Positions 1-9,166 of a stretch of 64,000 nt of DNA are shown here, in pieces. Every line of letters starts with the position of its first letter. Position 1 is the stretch's first letter. Origin of the DNA: Trichomonas tenax (lineage: Eukaryota > Parabasalia > Trichomonadida > Trichomonadidae); the NCBI GenBank assembly GCA_023091735.1, contig JALKBU010000019.1, positions 62,001-126,000 on the forward strand, read 5' to 3'. Made by a program: the position numbers and the translations under genes. Under the pieces are notes generated by a model. That model did no database searches. It was not told where the DNA came from and was given only the letters and a program-made list of their open reading frames with translations.

Positions 1-948
1 TATAGTCATAATTTCTTTATACAAAATTGTAGTCACAAATAAACAAATTCCAAAATTCGAACATGTTGCTCTATTCCTTAAGCACTCTGACATAGCATTA
101 TCAAACATCAGCTCGCTCTCGCTACCAGTGAAGTTAGTGAGAGTTATTGTTGCATATCCATGCCAATGATTATATCCAGGAAAAGCAACGACATCATAAC
201 CAGAAATATAAGAATCACTTCCATAACCGTCTTCAGGAGGTCTATTGATACCACACTTTCCTCCGTGGAAGCCTCCAGCACCTCCTCCACCATCATAAGG
301 GCAGTCACTGCCTCCAAAGCCACCTGTATACTGGTATTTTGTCGATCCTCAGCCACCATTTAAGAATGAATAAGGATAATTAGATGCTGTGCTCTGTTGA
401 GTGCTATAACCGGCTCCAACAGTAGAACTTGGACATGTATTTGGCATAGTTATGCCATCAACAATGCCCATTGTTCCGTTTAATGGTGATCCATCATCTG
501 ATGCACCACCTTCGCCTCCTGCGATCAAGAGAAGAATAATGAAATCAATTGAAAGCCAATTTACTTTATCACCTGTATCACTATACTTTGTTCCACCACC
601 GCCTGAACCTCTCCAGTTACTGTATGATTTGCTTGTGCCTGCTTGTCCAACAGCAATGAAAAGATTGTCGTCTTTTTTGAATCCGAATGTTGCTGCGACA
701 TAAGCTCCTTCCCCACCATAGTTTGGTGGCAAAGAACCTCCTGCAGCTCCAGCACACTCTATTCTATATGTGCCTGTATATGGAATCACCCAGGATTGAA
801 TTCCATCTCCAAAAATGTGGACTTTATTCTCAAGAGAAGTTCAATAATAACAACCAATTAAATCGCCTTCTGCAGGCCCGAAAGCGCCAACCTTATTACA
901 GTTGGTGAACTGCCATTTGGAATACTTGATGACAGAAGGAACAGACAT
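1..948 (-). pseudogene. glycine-rich (ALK/LTK-like, PF12810-type) protein, decayed copy A, runs off the window edge
   Basis: Read on the minus strand from an ATG at 946-948, one frame stays open to position 1 except for two TGA codons, at 841-843 and 349-351. The translation has the features of the glycine-rich domain of ALK/LTK receptors, which is abundant in trichomonad genomes: a WVIPYTGTYRIECAGAAGG start, a LFIAVGQAG strand, GGGG clusters and a GGAGGFHGGKCG block. Copy B at 1.8-2.7 kb aligns along the whole length in the same orientation, so these are tandem paralogues. No frameshift is needed in copy A. Because both breaks are nonsense codons and the other copy is also broken, I call it a pseudogene. 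The family's function in trichomonads is unknown to me; secreted or surface roles have been assumed. No clear signal peptide is seen at the N-terminus. Confidence 0.65.
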
Positions 949-1761
949 TTAGGAATTGAGATGTCATCGAATTCCTTTCACATTGAAAAAAAAAATGAAA
1001 ATGTTTTCAATTTTGATGTGACCAAAATCTTGTAAAAACGTTTGATATTGTTTTTATTTCTTTAATTATTAAACCAACATTTTCATTTTTGAATCAATTT
1101 GTATCGATCTTTACAAAATTTTACGGGTATAATGCGCTTATAATGAATAAAACGATAATTGATTCCCTTAAAAATTTAATGCTTTGACGATAAAAAATTG
1201 ATGTAATTATAATTCAATGAGTTATTTTTTCAAAGTGATATTCGATATTCATTTTTATATAAAATAGTCTTCTACAGGATGCGTTTTCAACGATTTAATA
1301 TCAAGCGATAACCATGAAAAATGAACTCAATTTGAATCTAATTAATTCATTTGTGAATTCAAATTTTTGTTGCTTTGATGGGATCTTAACCTTAACTGGA
1401 CCTTCCAATGGCATTGTGGATATAATTGCTTCCAATAAGATCATTTTTATGATGATAATTCGCTAATTCATGATGAAACCATTTCATTAATTAATTTAAC
1501 TATTTTCATGATAATCTATCGATTTAGGAAAACCAACTTACTATTTGACACACTACAAAGAATCAGCACATTGATCATATTTCTATACGATATGTTTTTA
1601 TATCATAGTTGGATTTCCATTCATTAAAATCATAAATGAAACACTAAAAAGTAACAACTTTTATTCTAAACAAAGAATTCAATGAAATTATATAATAATG
1701 CTATTCATTAACATATTAAATAAAGAATGCCTTTAATATGTTTCTTTATTTAATGTGTTTG
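949..1761. other. intergenic, nothing recognised
   Basis: About 0.8 kb of AT-rich sequence between the two glycine-rich pseudogenes. Only very short open frames are present and I see no RNA gene or convincing repeat. Confidence 0.5.
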
Positions 1762-2693
1762 TTAGAAGGATACAACTACAGAATAAACAAAATCGTATAA
1801 AATATTTAGTGGCAAATGTCCTCTACATGACCCAACTAAATTCTTACAAAATGCAAAAGCATCATCATCAGTGAGTTCAATGTTCACATACCCACCATTG
1901 TAATTATATCCTGATTTAGAAACAACATTGGATCCAGAAATGTAAGAATCACTTCCATAACCATTTTCAGCTGTGGCATCATTACCACACTTTCCGCCAT
2001 GATAGCCGCCTCCCCCACCCCCTCCATCATAAGGACTACCATCTCCTCCAAAAGATTCTTTATATGAAATCCATCTTGTTCCCCCCCCCCCTATTTCCAT
2101 TTAGGAATGAATATGGATAAGTCGAAAGTTCATTGTATTGAAAACTATATCCAGCTCCACTTGATGAATATGAGCATTTAATGGCTGCAGTGGTGCCACT
2201 AACAATACCAGGAGTACCGCTAGATCGAGCTCCATCATCACCTGCTCCTCCTCCACCAGCGATCAGTAATGGAACTATATATCCATCCCACCAACTCGGT
2301 TTGTCACCAGTTATGTGAAATTTTGTCACATATGTTCCACCACCTCCAGAACCACCCCAATCACTAAATGACTTATTAATACCTGCTAGGCCAACTGCTA
2401 TGAAGAGAATTTCGTCTTTATTTGAGCTCAAAAGTCGCTTCGAGATATACACCTTTTCCGCCTATATTTGGCGTTAATGAACCTCCTTGTGCACCTGCAC
2501 AAGCAATCCTGTATAAGCCTGTATATGGAATAACCCATGATTTGATGCCATCTGAATATATATTCACTTCACCAGCCAATGATGTATTTTAATAACATTT
2601 TGTTGCTTCAGTTTGATTTGGTCCATACGCACCAGTCTTGTCACAGTTGTTGAAGTACCACTGTTTATGTGGAATAATTGGTGGAACAACCAT
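1762..2693 (-). pseudogene. glycine-rich (ALK/LTK-like, PF12810-type) protein, decayed copy B
   Basis: Minus strand, starting at an ATG at 2691-2693 and ending at 1762. It aligns with copy A throughout (for example SWVIPYTG, FIAVGLAG, SYISGSNVVSKSGYN). It is broken at least three times. A TAA lies at 2589-2591, next to the equivalent of the first TGA of copy A. A frameshift occurs near 2425-2440, where GVYLEATFELK ends and the frame moves to SSNKDEILFIAVG. A second frameshift falls in a run of G residues around 2080-2090, after NPYSFLNG-like sequence. Beyond that run the glycine-rich tail continues to a natural stop. The breaks differ from those of copy A, so the two copies decayed independently. 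Confidence 0.7.
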
Positions 2694-3234
2694 TTGTTAA
2701 TCTCAATTTCGCGAACATTATATTGAGAGCTTTGACAAAAAATGAATACGATACCATTTTATCGTTGTATTTTCACAAATTTGAAAGAATCCGATTTCCA
2801 TAATAAATCAATATCTTCAAACATCGCATTTCGTTACATATGTGAAACAACGCGTAAATAATAAGTCTGGCCAATCAAATTCGAAGATTTGAATAAAACA
2901 AATCTAATGTAAAATTAGCATCCTCAAATAACGTGATAAAGCAACTTTAGTATAAAAATATATTATACTAAACTTCTTTCATTAGTGCGCAATAAACAAA
3001 GATCCAAAAGAATATTCATAAACCAAAATTCTATTGAACAACAAATGTGCTTTAAAAAGACCATTTTTGTTTCAAAAATAAAATTTCTGAGACCAAGCGC
3101 ATATATAACCTTTCAAAGATGTGTCAATTTTCTAATATTTTCAAATCAAAATAGATATTCTTCATATAAAAGTATATAATTATATGCTGTAATAAGAATT
3201 CATGTTATAGTGATACGTAAAATCTTTAAGGAAC
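2694..3234. other. intergenic, nothing recognised
   Basis: About 0.5 kb between the glycine-rich pseudogene and the convergent 3' end of the CCCH protein gene. The short open frame here lacks an ATG and has no recognisable content. Confidence 0.5.
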
Positions 3235-4476
3235 TTAGTTGTGAGAAGGATCAAATGGGGAAAATCCTGTCTCAATACGATTTCTAAAGGAAATCGTATA
3301 TTCTGTCGGAGTGTCAACCGCAACTTCTGGTTCGAGCCTCCTTCCATATTCAATATTCGGCATTTGAGGCTCACCGCAAATAACGGCCCAGTTGAGAGAA
3401 CACAAAGGCGTTTGGTGAATCGACGGCGTTGGCGTTGCGAAGGTAACACGTGGCTGCTTGTATTCGTTAAGAATTCTATGAACATGAGATAAACACAAAT
3501 GAACTTGTGTAAGCGAGCGTCCTATGATGTAGGAGAATACCTTTTGCGCCAGCAGCGAGATTCCTCCAGGAAGCTTCGGACAAACTTGAACAACAGTTCC
3601 TGGCAATCCCGGATTATTCGAATAAACAGGAATGTCGGCGAGCATCGTGTTGAGGATGTTCAGTTTGCTGAAGAACTGCTGCAGCTTCGTTTGGAGTTCG
3701 TGAAGTTCGTTTTGGCCGTATTGGCAATTCACCGTCTTTGTGGAAGAGAGTGCGTTTGCAGTTTCGTTCTGAAGATTTACGATATTTGCGTTCAGATTGT
3801 CGACAACATCTGGTGCAATTCGTAATAAAATTTGTTCGATTTCTGTTGAATTTAACAATTCGAGCTGTTCTTGTGATAGATTTATAATTTTGAAATCCCA
3901 TTCGTTCTGGATTGTGGCGTAAGCATTGATTGTCGTAATCGGAATCGCTCCAGGGAAAAGGAATATTCCATTAAAATCGATATATAGAATGAAATCGCTG
4001 AGTTTTTCGTTCATTCGCTCCACTGCCTTTTCCTTTGACATCGGTGGAGAGTCAGAGTAGAGAATATCGATGCCACATGCTTGCAATTGGTCTTTTATCG
4101 ATGGTAATTGCGGTTTAAGTCCTGGCTGCGAAATAATCACTTCAACCACCGGATTTCTGTAAGGGTGGATCCTGTTTTGATCGTCAAGGTGCATTGGCGA
4201 AGAATTCATGAAATGTGGCGAAGATATCACCGGGCGAGGGAATTGAGTGAAATCCACCGGCGGGCCTCGATACTCCGGTCTCCGGGGATCATCCTCCGGT
4301 ATATCACCGTGCAAAAAGTGGCAGCTCCAGCCCCAATTGCATTTCCCGTATTTCCAGAACTTGCACGGAATCTGGTGCAGTTTTTCGGCGGGGTCGTCCT
4401 GACTCGGAGCTCTAAACTTCGGGTCCGGGGTCCTCGGAGGTCGGTTGTAGTATGGCCTCCACTTGTTGAAGGTCAT
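3235..4476 (-). CDS. CCCH zinc-finger protein (413 aa), possibly NUP42-like
   Basis: An intact 413-residue frame. A single CCCH finger spans residues 38-56 (C38, C46, C52, H56; spacing C-x7-C-x5-C-x3-H), a fold that binds single-stranded RNA or serves in nuclear-pore and mRNA-export factors such as NUP42/NUPL2. The N-terminus is rich in proline and arginine. Residues about 150-340 look helical, with a Q/L/N-rich stretch (LHELQTKLQQFFSKLN) that could form a coiled coil. The rest is not recognised. The gene is noticeably richer in G+C than its surroundings. It is divergent from the Raptor gene, with 195 bp between the two start codons. The finger is clear; the NUP42 comparison is only a suggestion from architecture (N-terminal CCCH followed by helices), and no FG repeats are seen. 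Confidence 0.8.
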   Translation of the reverse strand: MTFNKWRPYYNRPPRTPDPKFRAPSQDDPAEKLHQIPCKFWKYGKCNWGWSCHFLHGDIPEDDPRRPEYRGPPVDFTQFPRPVISSPHFMNSSPMHLDDQNRIHPYRNPVVEVIISQPGLKPQLPSIKDQLQACGIDILYSDSPPMSKEKAVERMNEKLSDFILYIDFNGIFLFPGAIPITTINAYATIQNEWDFKIINLSQEQLELLNSTEIEQILLRIAPDVVDNLNANIVNLQNETANALSSTKTVNCQYGQNELHELQTKLQQFFSKLNILNTMLADIPVYSNNPGLPGTVVQVCPKLPGGISLLAQKVFSYIIGRSLTQVHLCLSHVHRILNEYKQPRVTFATPTPSIHQTPLCSLNWAVICGEPQMPNIEYGRRLEPEVAVDTPTEYTISFRNRIETGFSPFDPSHN

Positions 4477-4671
4477 TCGCTTCCTTCCGACGAAATTTTT
4501 TTTCTTCGTTTTCTCGCATTATTCTGTTCACAGATTTTTGTGTTTTGTGATCTGCTCTTTAAATAAATTTTGTCAATTATTGAGAAGGAAAATTCGCACA
4601 AAAATGTTATTTTTGGTGTTATTCGCTTTTATTAATGTCCGACTATTCGACTTAACAAAAATTTATCAAAA
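4477..4671. promoter_or_regulatory. shared divergent 5' flank of the CCCH gene and Raptor
   Basis: Only 195 bp separate the two divergent ATGs, so both promoters must lie here unless transcripts overlap. I do not see a strong copy of the TTTTACATGTCA or AAAAAGTGACA motifs that occur elsewhere in the window. Confidence 0.4.
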
Positions 4672-6561
4672 ATGAATATCGCACACCAAGGACACGTTCC
4701 CTCGAAGAATCCAATTGTGTTCACGAAGAGCGGGAGCGTCGGAGGTGCGTACGGACAGACGATTAACAAAACTAAATCTGCTATATGTTTTCTGTGCCTT
4801 TTCGATGGATTGAGAATTCCATCCATTCGAAGACTCGTCAGAAAACCTCGGAACATATGTGATCGACCTCTTCTCACGTTTGATCCAACGTATTACGCTC
4901 CAGACTCAAGAAAAGCTATCGAAGAAATCTATAATAACGCTTTAAAATGCCCATGCGACTTCGCAGTAGATCCATCCGCACAGACAGTTCTCACGTTGTT
5001 AAGAAAACACTGTTCGTCAATGCCCCCTCAAAGAATTTTAATGCACTACTTCGGACAAGGCTGCCATCCGCCTTCAGATGATGGTAATCTCTTCTTCTTC
5101 TCAGATGATAGATCGCGATATAAACCAATTAAAGTCACAAATCTCCTCAATTCGTGTATTTGCCCAATTTGTGCGATTATAGACGCGCCATCTGCTGGTT
5201 CGCTTTATCGTGCCTTTCAGTCAAGACATGATACCTTTGCATTTTTCGCATGCGGTGCTGGAGAGCTTCTACCGCTTTCTACGGACGCTCCTTTAGATAT
5301 ATTTTCTTCTTGCTTGTTATCACCATATGAGATCGCAATTTGGTATCACCACAGACATCATAGTGGAATTATCGAAGCAGAAAACAACGCAACGAAAGAA
5401 TCACCAGATAGATTAATTCATTTCCTCAATTCTATATTAGATTCCATTCTTTTTAACACACAATCGCAGGATACGTATAACAGATACCTTGTAGACCCAG
5501 CGGTATTTTCTCTCGCAAGAGGATTCGTCCTAGCACAAAGAGTGATGTCATCATTCAACATTCATCCTCTTTCTATACCAGAGTTGAAGCCAATGGAATC
5601 ACACCCACTGTGGGGCCTCTGGGATACCACACTGGACTGTGCTATCGCTCTCAACTCCTCTCAGATGTCGTCAACAATTTTCAGCCTCGTTACGACATCA
5701 TTTGATGCATTTCCTTCTCCTTCTTTATTCCCTATTTTTGCCCACTTTTTAACAACAGAATATCACTTCCAGATTGCACAGCGCCTTCTACAGTTCATAG
5801 ATTCAACAGAAGGTGCTGCTACAATCGCCGCACATTCAACAATTCCTTCAGTTATCGTCGCACTTGAAAAGCCATCTGTTTTATCATTGATCATATTATC
5901 GAAAATCATTGCCATCTCTAAGTCATCGCCATTCGATCAACAGACACCAATTAACTTCAGTCTCGCTAAGGATCCTGGCGTCCTCAAAGCTGGTATGTGC
6001 ATGATCTGTGTTTCGATTTCTTCATCACCGTTGACATCATTCAATCGTTTGACACAAGTTTGCATTGATCATGCAGCACACTGTGCGCCATACTCAGCTC
6101 TTCTGCTTGGACTTCTTGTTGAGCGTTCTGGGCGTCTTATGACGTTACCATCATTCAACGCGAAGTTCATTCCACTCCTCAAGTCCAGAAGAGAAGATAT
6201 CAGAGCATCAGCTGCTTTAGTGATTGGTAACAGCCGTCAGCCTGATGCTGGAAAGATTCTTCTTCCTTTCCTGCAAGATAAGAGCGCTCTCGTGAGATCC
6301 CAAGCAGTCTGGGGTATCGCCAAAACAATGGTAATCAACCAGAACAAAGAAGGATTAGATGCCATCGTCCAAATGGCGAATGACAAAGATGACATAGTCA
6401 AGAAGACAGTCGAAACTCTATTGCCATATATCATGCCTGATGAGATGATTGACGAGATCAGATGGCCACAGAACCACTTATTGATGCAGTTGCTCGTGAA
6501 GAGTGTCAGCACAAATGGTTTCACAATGAGATTCGAAGACGACGTATTCAATCTCCAGTAA
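4672..6561 (+). CDS. Raptor (KOG1/RPTOR) homologue, short form without WD40 domain
   Basis: A 629-residue intact frame that I recognise as Raptor, the substrate-recruiting subunit of TORC1. The N-terminal caspase-like Raptor_N region is clear: an RILMHYFGQG segment (H125) matches the animal HYNGHG block, and IIDAPSAGSLYRAF (D171) matches the DCSNAG block. A following ACGAGELLPLSTDAPLDIFSSCL segment matches AACEATELLPM..PADLFTSCL. Next come LNSILDSILFNT and FVLAQRVMSSFNIHPLSIPEL, then armadillo/HEAT-type helices to the C-terminus (residues about 470-629, including ALVIGNSRQPDAG and ALVRSQAVWGIAKT). The family usually exceeds 1,200 residues with a C-terminal WD40 propeller; here the protein ends after the HEAT region and no propeller sequence follows. 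Its presence implies a TORC1 pathway in this organism. Confidence 0.85.
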   Translation: MNIAHQGHVPSKNPIVFTKSGSVGGAYGQTINKTKSAICFLCLFDGLRIPSIRRLVRKPRNICDRPLLTFDPTYYAPDSRKAIEEIYNNALKCPCDFAVDPSAQTVLTLLRKHCSSMPPQRILMHYFGQGCHPPSDDGNLFFFSDDRSRYKPIKVTNLLNSCICPICAIIDAPSAGSLYRAFQSRHDTFAFFACGAGELLPLSTDAPLDIFSSCLLSPYEIAIWYHHRHHSGIIEAENNATKESPDRLIHFLNSILDSILFNTQSQDTYNRYLVDPAVFSLARGFVLAQRVMSSFNIHPLSIPELKPMESHPLWGLWDTTLDCAIALNSSQMSSTIFSLVTTSFDAFPSPSLFPIFAHFLTTEYHFQIAQRLLQFIDSTEGAATIAAHSTIPSVIVALEKPSVLSLIILSKIIAISKSSPFDQQTPINFSLAKDPGVLKAGMCMICVSISSSPLTSFNRLTQVCIDHAAHCAPYSALLLGLLVERSGRLMTLPSFNAKFIPLLKSRREDIRASAALVIGNSRQPDAGKILLPFLQDKSALVRSQAVWGIAKTMVINQNKEGLDAIVQMANDKDDIVKKTVETLLPYIMPDEMIDEIRWPQNHLLMQLLVKSVSTNGFTMRFEDDVFNLQ

Positions 6562-7088
6562 TATAATATTATTTTAATTGTATGTAAACTCTCTTTCTAT
6601 CTTTATAATGACTTTCTTTCTCTACTAATTGAAATTTAAAAATTATTTCACTCAATATAGGAGTTCATGAAAGGCTGTTATAATATATTAATGCCATATC
6701 AATAAAGCATATAATATAAATGATATAACTAGCTTTGATTAATCAATATTAAGATCTATAATTAAAATTTAATTTGCACCTCTTTAGTTATATAAATTTG
6801 AATAAGCTCGCTATGTATGAGTAAATCTACGAGTCTAGGATGTTCGGAGTGATATTTTATATTATTGAATTTTATATTTTATTCAAATTGACTAATTTGT
6901 TAACGAATAGTTTCTAATAGGACTATATGTCCGATCCATGTGATTAACAAAAATCATATTTCAAAATATTAATCAAAGAATTGACTTTTGCCGAGAGAAA
7001 TTTCGTAAATATGATTTTTTCAAAGAAGTATATCTATTTATTAAATAAAAAACTCTAAAATTTTAGAGACAATTTTAGTTCTTAAATC
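6562..7088. other. intergenic, nothing recognised
   Basis: About 0.5 kb of AT-rich sequence between Raptor and the small HMG-box gene. No coding frame, RNA gene or repeat is supported. Confidence 0.5.
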
Positions 7089-7103
7089 AAAAAAGTGACA
7101 CTC
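7089..7103 (+). promoter_or_regulatory. AAAAAAGTGACA motif directly before the ATG
   Basis: The sequence CAAAAAAGTGACACTC ends immediately before the HMG-box ATG. Very similar A-run plus GTGACA/GTGGCA sequences lie just upstream of the starts at 11828, 58456 and 60007. The position, within 20 bp of the ATG, is where trichomonads place their initiator element, so this may be the initiator of this species. That is inference. Confidence 0.4.
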
Positions 7104-7526
7104 ATGACTGATGATGATTCCGAATCTCAGAAAGTCATGAAGACTCCCAACGCTTTCATTCTTTTTTCGAATGAAGTTCGAAGGGAAATTTCTTCCTCTA
7201 TACCTTTTTCTCAGATAAGTCTCGAGATTTCCAGGCGATGGAAGAATTTAGACACAGAATCCAAAATGGAATATAAAGTTAGGGCCGATGAGCTCTATAA
7301 ACAATCGATGGAGAAAAATCAGTCGAAAAAAATCAAATATAAAAAGAAAGATATTCGAATTGGTGATAAAATTGTTAATAATTTACTAGAAATAGATTCA
7401 TTTTCTTCACTATTCGAACTAGCTTCTACAAAACCTGTTCAAGCTAAAAAAATGCGTCAATCAGCACCAAAAATTTTGCACCTTAATCCTAAGATGACGC
7501 CACGAAAGAAGAATCCCAAACAATAG
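7104..7526 (+). CDS. small HMG-box protein (140 aa)
   Basis: A 140-residue basic protein beginning at the ATG at 7104. The HMG box covers residues about 12-75: TPNAFILFSNEVRREI, then ISLEISRRWKNLDTESKMEYK, which are the P-A-F-x-x-F and W-K-x-L signatures. The C-terminus is lysine-rich and likely binds DNA non-specifically. HMG-box proteins of this size are usually abundant chromatin architectural factors. The open frame extends three codons upstream to a GTG, but the ATG fits the eukaryotic context and the motif just before it. A second gene with HMG-like modules lies at 15.2-15.7 kb. Confidence 0.85.
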   Translation: MTDDDSESQKVMKTPNAFILFSNEVRREISSSIPFSQISLEISRRWKNLDTESKMEYKVRADELYKQSMEKNQSKKIKYKKKDIRIGDKIVNNLLEIDSFSSLFELASTKPVQAKKMRQSAPKILHLNPKMTPRKKNPKQ

Positions 7527-7927
7527 ATCCAAGTTTCGTAATTTATATCAGCATTAATTTATTTGCCAATACATTCATAATTTAATTTTTGAATGTTTTA
7601 ATTTATTGATTTAGATCAATTTTGAGTCATCTTGTAATTTCACGTTTATATTAACGCGAGACAGTTACATCAATACTTCATAGATTTTAATATTTTCGTT
7701 ACCAAATTTTAAATGAACAATCAAAGAACAAACCGCATATATGCGATCATTTGAGTGCGCAAATCGAATAATATTACGTTGTTCATTTACATTTCTTTTA
7801 CATAATTTATATTAGTCCTTATTTTTTTCTCGATTTTTAGCAAAAAATCAAATTGTTTTGTATTTATTTTATAGAGCTTAATAAATTGTTTATGTTGATT
7901 ATATAAAAAACAAACAAAAATTCTTTA
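7527..7927. other. intergenic, nothing recognised
   Basis: About 400 bp between the convergent 3' ends of the HMG-box and CDK genes. AT-rich; nothing else is seen. Confidence 0.5.
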
Positions 7928-8884
7928 TTATTCGCTAACAATCCCAACACAAGCGTTTCTCATATCAACGGATATATCATTGAAGTATGGATGTTTCAAG
8001 GCATCCTTTGCCGATATTCTTTTTGTTGGATCGTAAACTAACATTTTCTCTATTAAATCAATCATTGCAACATCGCCTCCATTTTCGAATTGTGAAGTGA
8101 TTCCTTCCTTTTCAACAGCAGGCATTGCAAATTCAAGTTCTGTTGTCACTTTTCTACAGAAACCAGGGTAAACTTCATCTGATGGTGTTCCGAGGACTTT
8201 AATTATCTTCATGAGCTGATCTATGTGGCCATCACCGGCGAATAATGGAGTGCCTGTGGCCATCTCATATATGATGCAGCCTGCGCTCCACATGTCTATC
8301 GATAAGTCGTATGGAGTCGAAACAAGTAACTCGGGCGCTTTATACCACAAAGTGACGACACCTTTTGTGTATGGACGCATTGGTACTGTGAAATAGCGGG
8401 ACATTCCAAAGTCGCATATTTTGAGAACACCTGACTTCGAAAGAAGAAGATTGTCTGGTTTTATATCTCGATGAATGATTCTATGTGAATGGATGAAATT
8501 TATAGCTGCAATCATCTGAAAAGCGTATGATTTAATGATTGTCTCCTTCAAAGGTCGTCTGATATGATTCAGTAAAGTTCTGAGATCCGATTCCATGTAT
8601 TCGAATGTGAGGAAGATAGGTATTGACGATGTCCAGACATCTTTCAGTCCGACTATATTGATATGGTTCAAACTCTTTAGAATAGAAATTTCTCGAAGTA
8701 AAGTTGATGGAATCCCATCATCTAAATTATCCATTTTCAGTATTTTCAGAGCGACAATAGATCCATCTCTAGTATCAGTAGCTCTATACACAATGCCGTA
8801 TGAACCTTCCCCGAGTTTTTCGTGCTTTTCGAAGAAGGAAAGCGTCATTATTATTTGGTCTGTTTTTATTTCAAACGTACACAT
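7928..8884 (-). CDS. cyclin-dependent kinase (CDK1/2-like, PSTLLRE variant)
   Basis: A complete 318-residue protein kinase of the CDK family. Visible residues are the glycine loop GEGSYG (25-30), catalytic lysine K47, the cyclin-binding helix IPSTLLRE (58-65) in place of PSTAIRE, HRDIKPDN with catalytic D140, DFG at 158-160, the activation threonine T173 within YTKGVVTLWYKAPE, and a C-lobe with SIDMWSAGCIIYEM. Tyr29 of the inhibitory T14/Y15 pair is kept, while the Thr is Ser28, so Wee1-type control is possible. The kinase needs a cyclin partner and acts on Ser/Thr-Pro sites in cell-cycle or transcription control. I use the first ATG; the second (residue 13) would start closer to the domain. 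Its 5' flank carries an array of ACATGACA-like motifs. Confidence 0.92.
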   Translation of the reverse strand: MCTFEIKTDQIIMTLSFFEKHEKLGEGSYGIVYRATDTRDGSIVALKILKMDNLDDGIPSTLLREISILKSLNHINIVGLKDVWTSSIPIFLTFEYMESDLRTLLNHIRRPLKETIIKSYAFQMIAAINFIHSHRIIHRDIKPDNLLLSKSGVLKICDFGMSRYFTVPMRPYTKGVVTLWYKAPELLVSTPYDLSIDMWSAGCIIYEMATGTPLFAGDGHIDQLMKIIKVLGTPSDEVYPGFCRKVTTELEFAMPAVEKEGITSQFENGGDVAMIDLIEKMLVYDPTKRISAKDALKHPYFNDISVDMRNACVGIVSE

Positions 8885-9016
8885 TTTTACACCTCAAAAT
8901 ATTTTTTACACGACAAATTCATAACTATGACAAATATTTTTTACATGACAAAAATATTTACATGACAAAATCAGAATATTTTTTACATGTCAAAATATTT
9001 TTTACAGGTCAAAATG
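8885..9016 (-). promoter_or_regulatory. array of about five TTTTTTACATGTCA-like repeats upstream of the CDK gene
   Basis: Five to six imperfect copies of ATATTTTTTACATGACA lie head to tail at roughly 20-bp spacing: TTTTTTACACGACA near 8905, TTTTTTACATGACA near 8936, ATTTACATGACA near 8957, TTTTTTACATGTCA near 8979, TTTTTTACAGGTCA near 8999. They occupy the 5' flank of the CDK gene and stop well before the neighbouring gene's 3' end. A promoter or regulator-binding role is inferred from repetition and position. Confidence 0.55.
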
Positions 9017-9166
9017 AAGATATTGGAGTAGAATTGGATTTGTTTATTTTAGATCATGACAAGTTTTTAGCTTCAAGTTGTGATATATAATATTTTCATA
9101 AGGTAAAGTTATTTTAAATTTGCTATTTAATAGTGAATGTATCAACAAACAATATTTATAAATATA

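Noticed and set aside
349..843. Two TGA codons in copy A might be recoded as an amino acid.
   Set aside because: The paralogue has TAA and frameshifts at other places, and intact genes in this window use TGA rarely if at all within frames; ordinary nonsense mutations explain it.
8885..9016. The repeat array as a minisatellite without function.
   Set aside because: The same core recurs in the 5' flanks of unrelated genes far away, so simple local slippage does not explain it, though it remains possible that copies spread by chance in AT-rich DNA.
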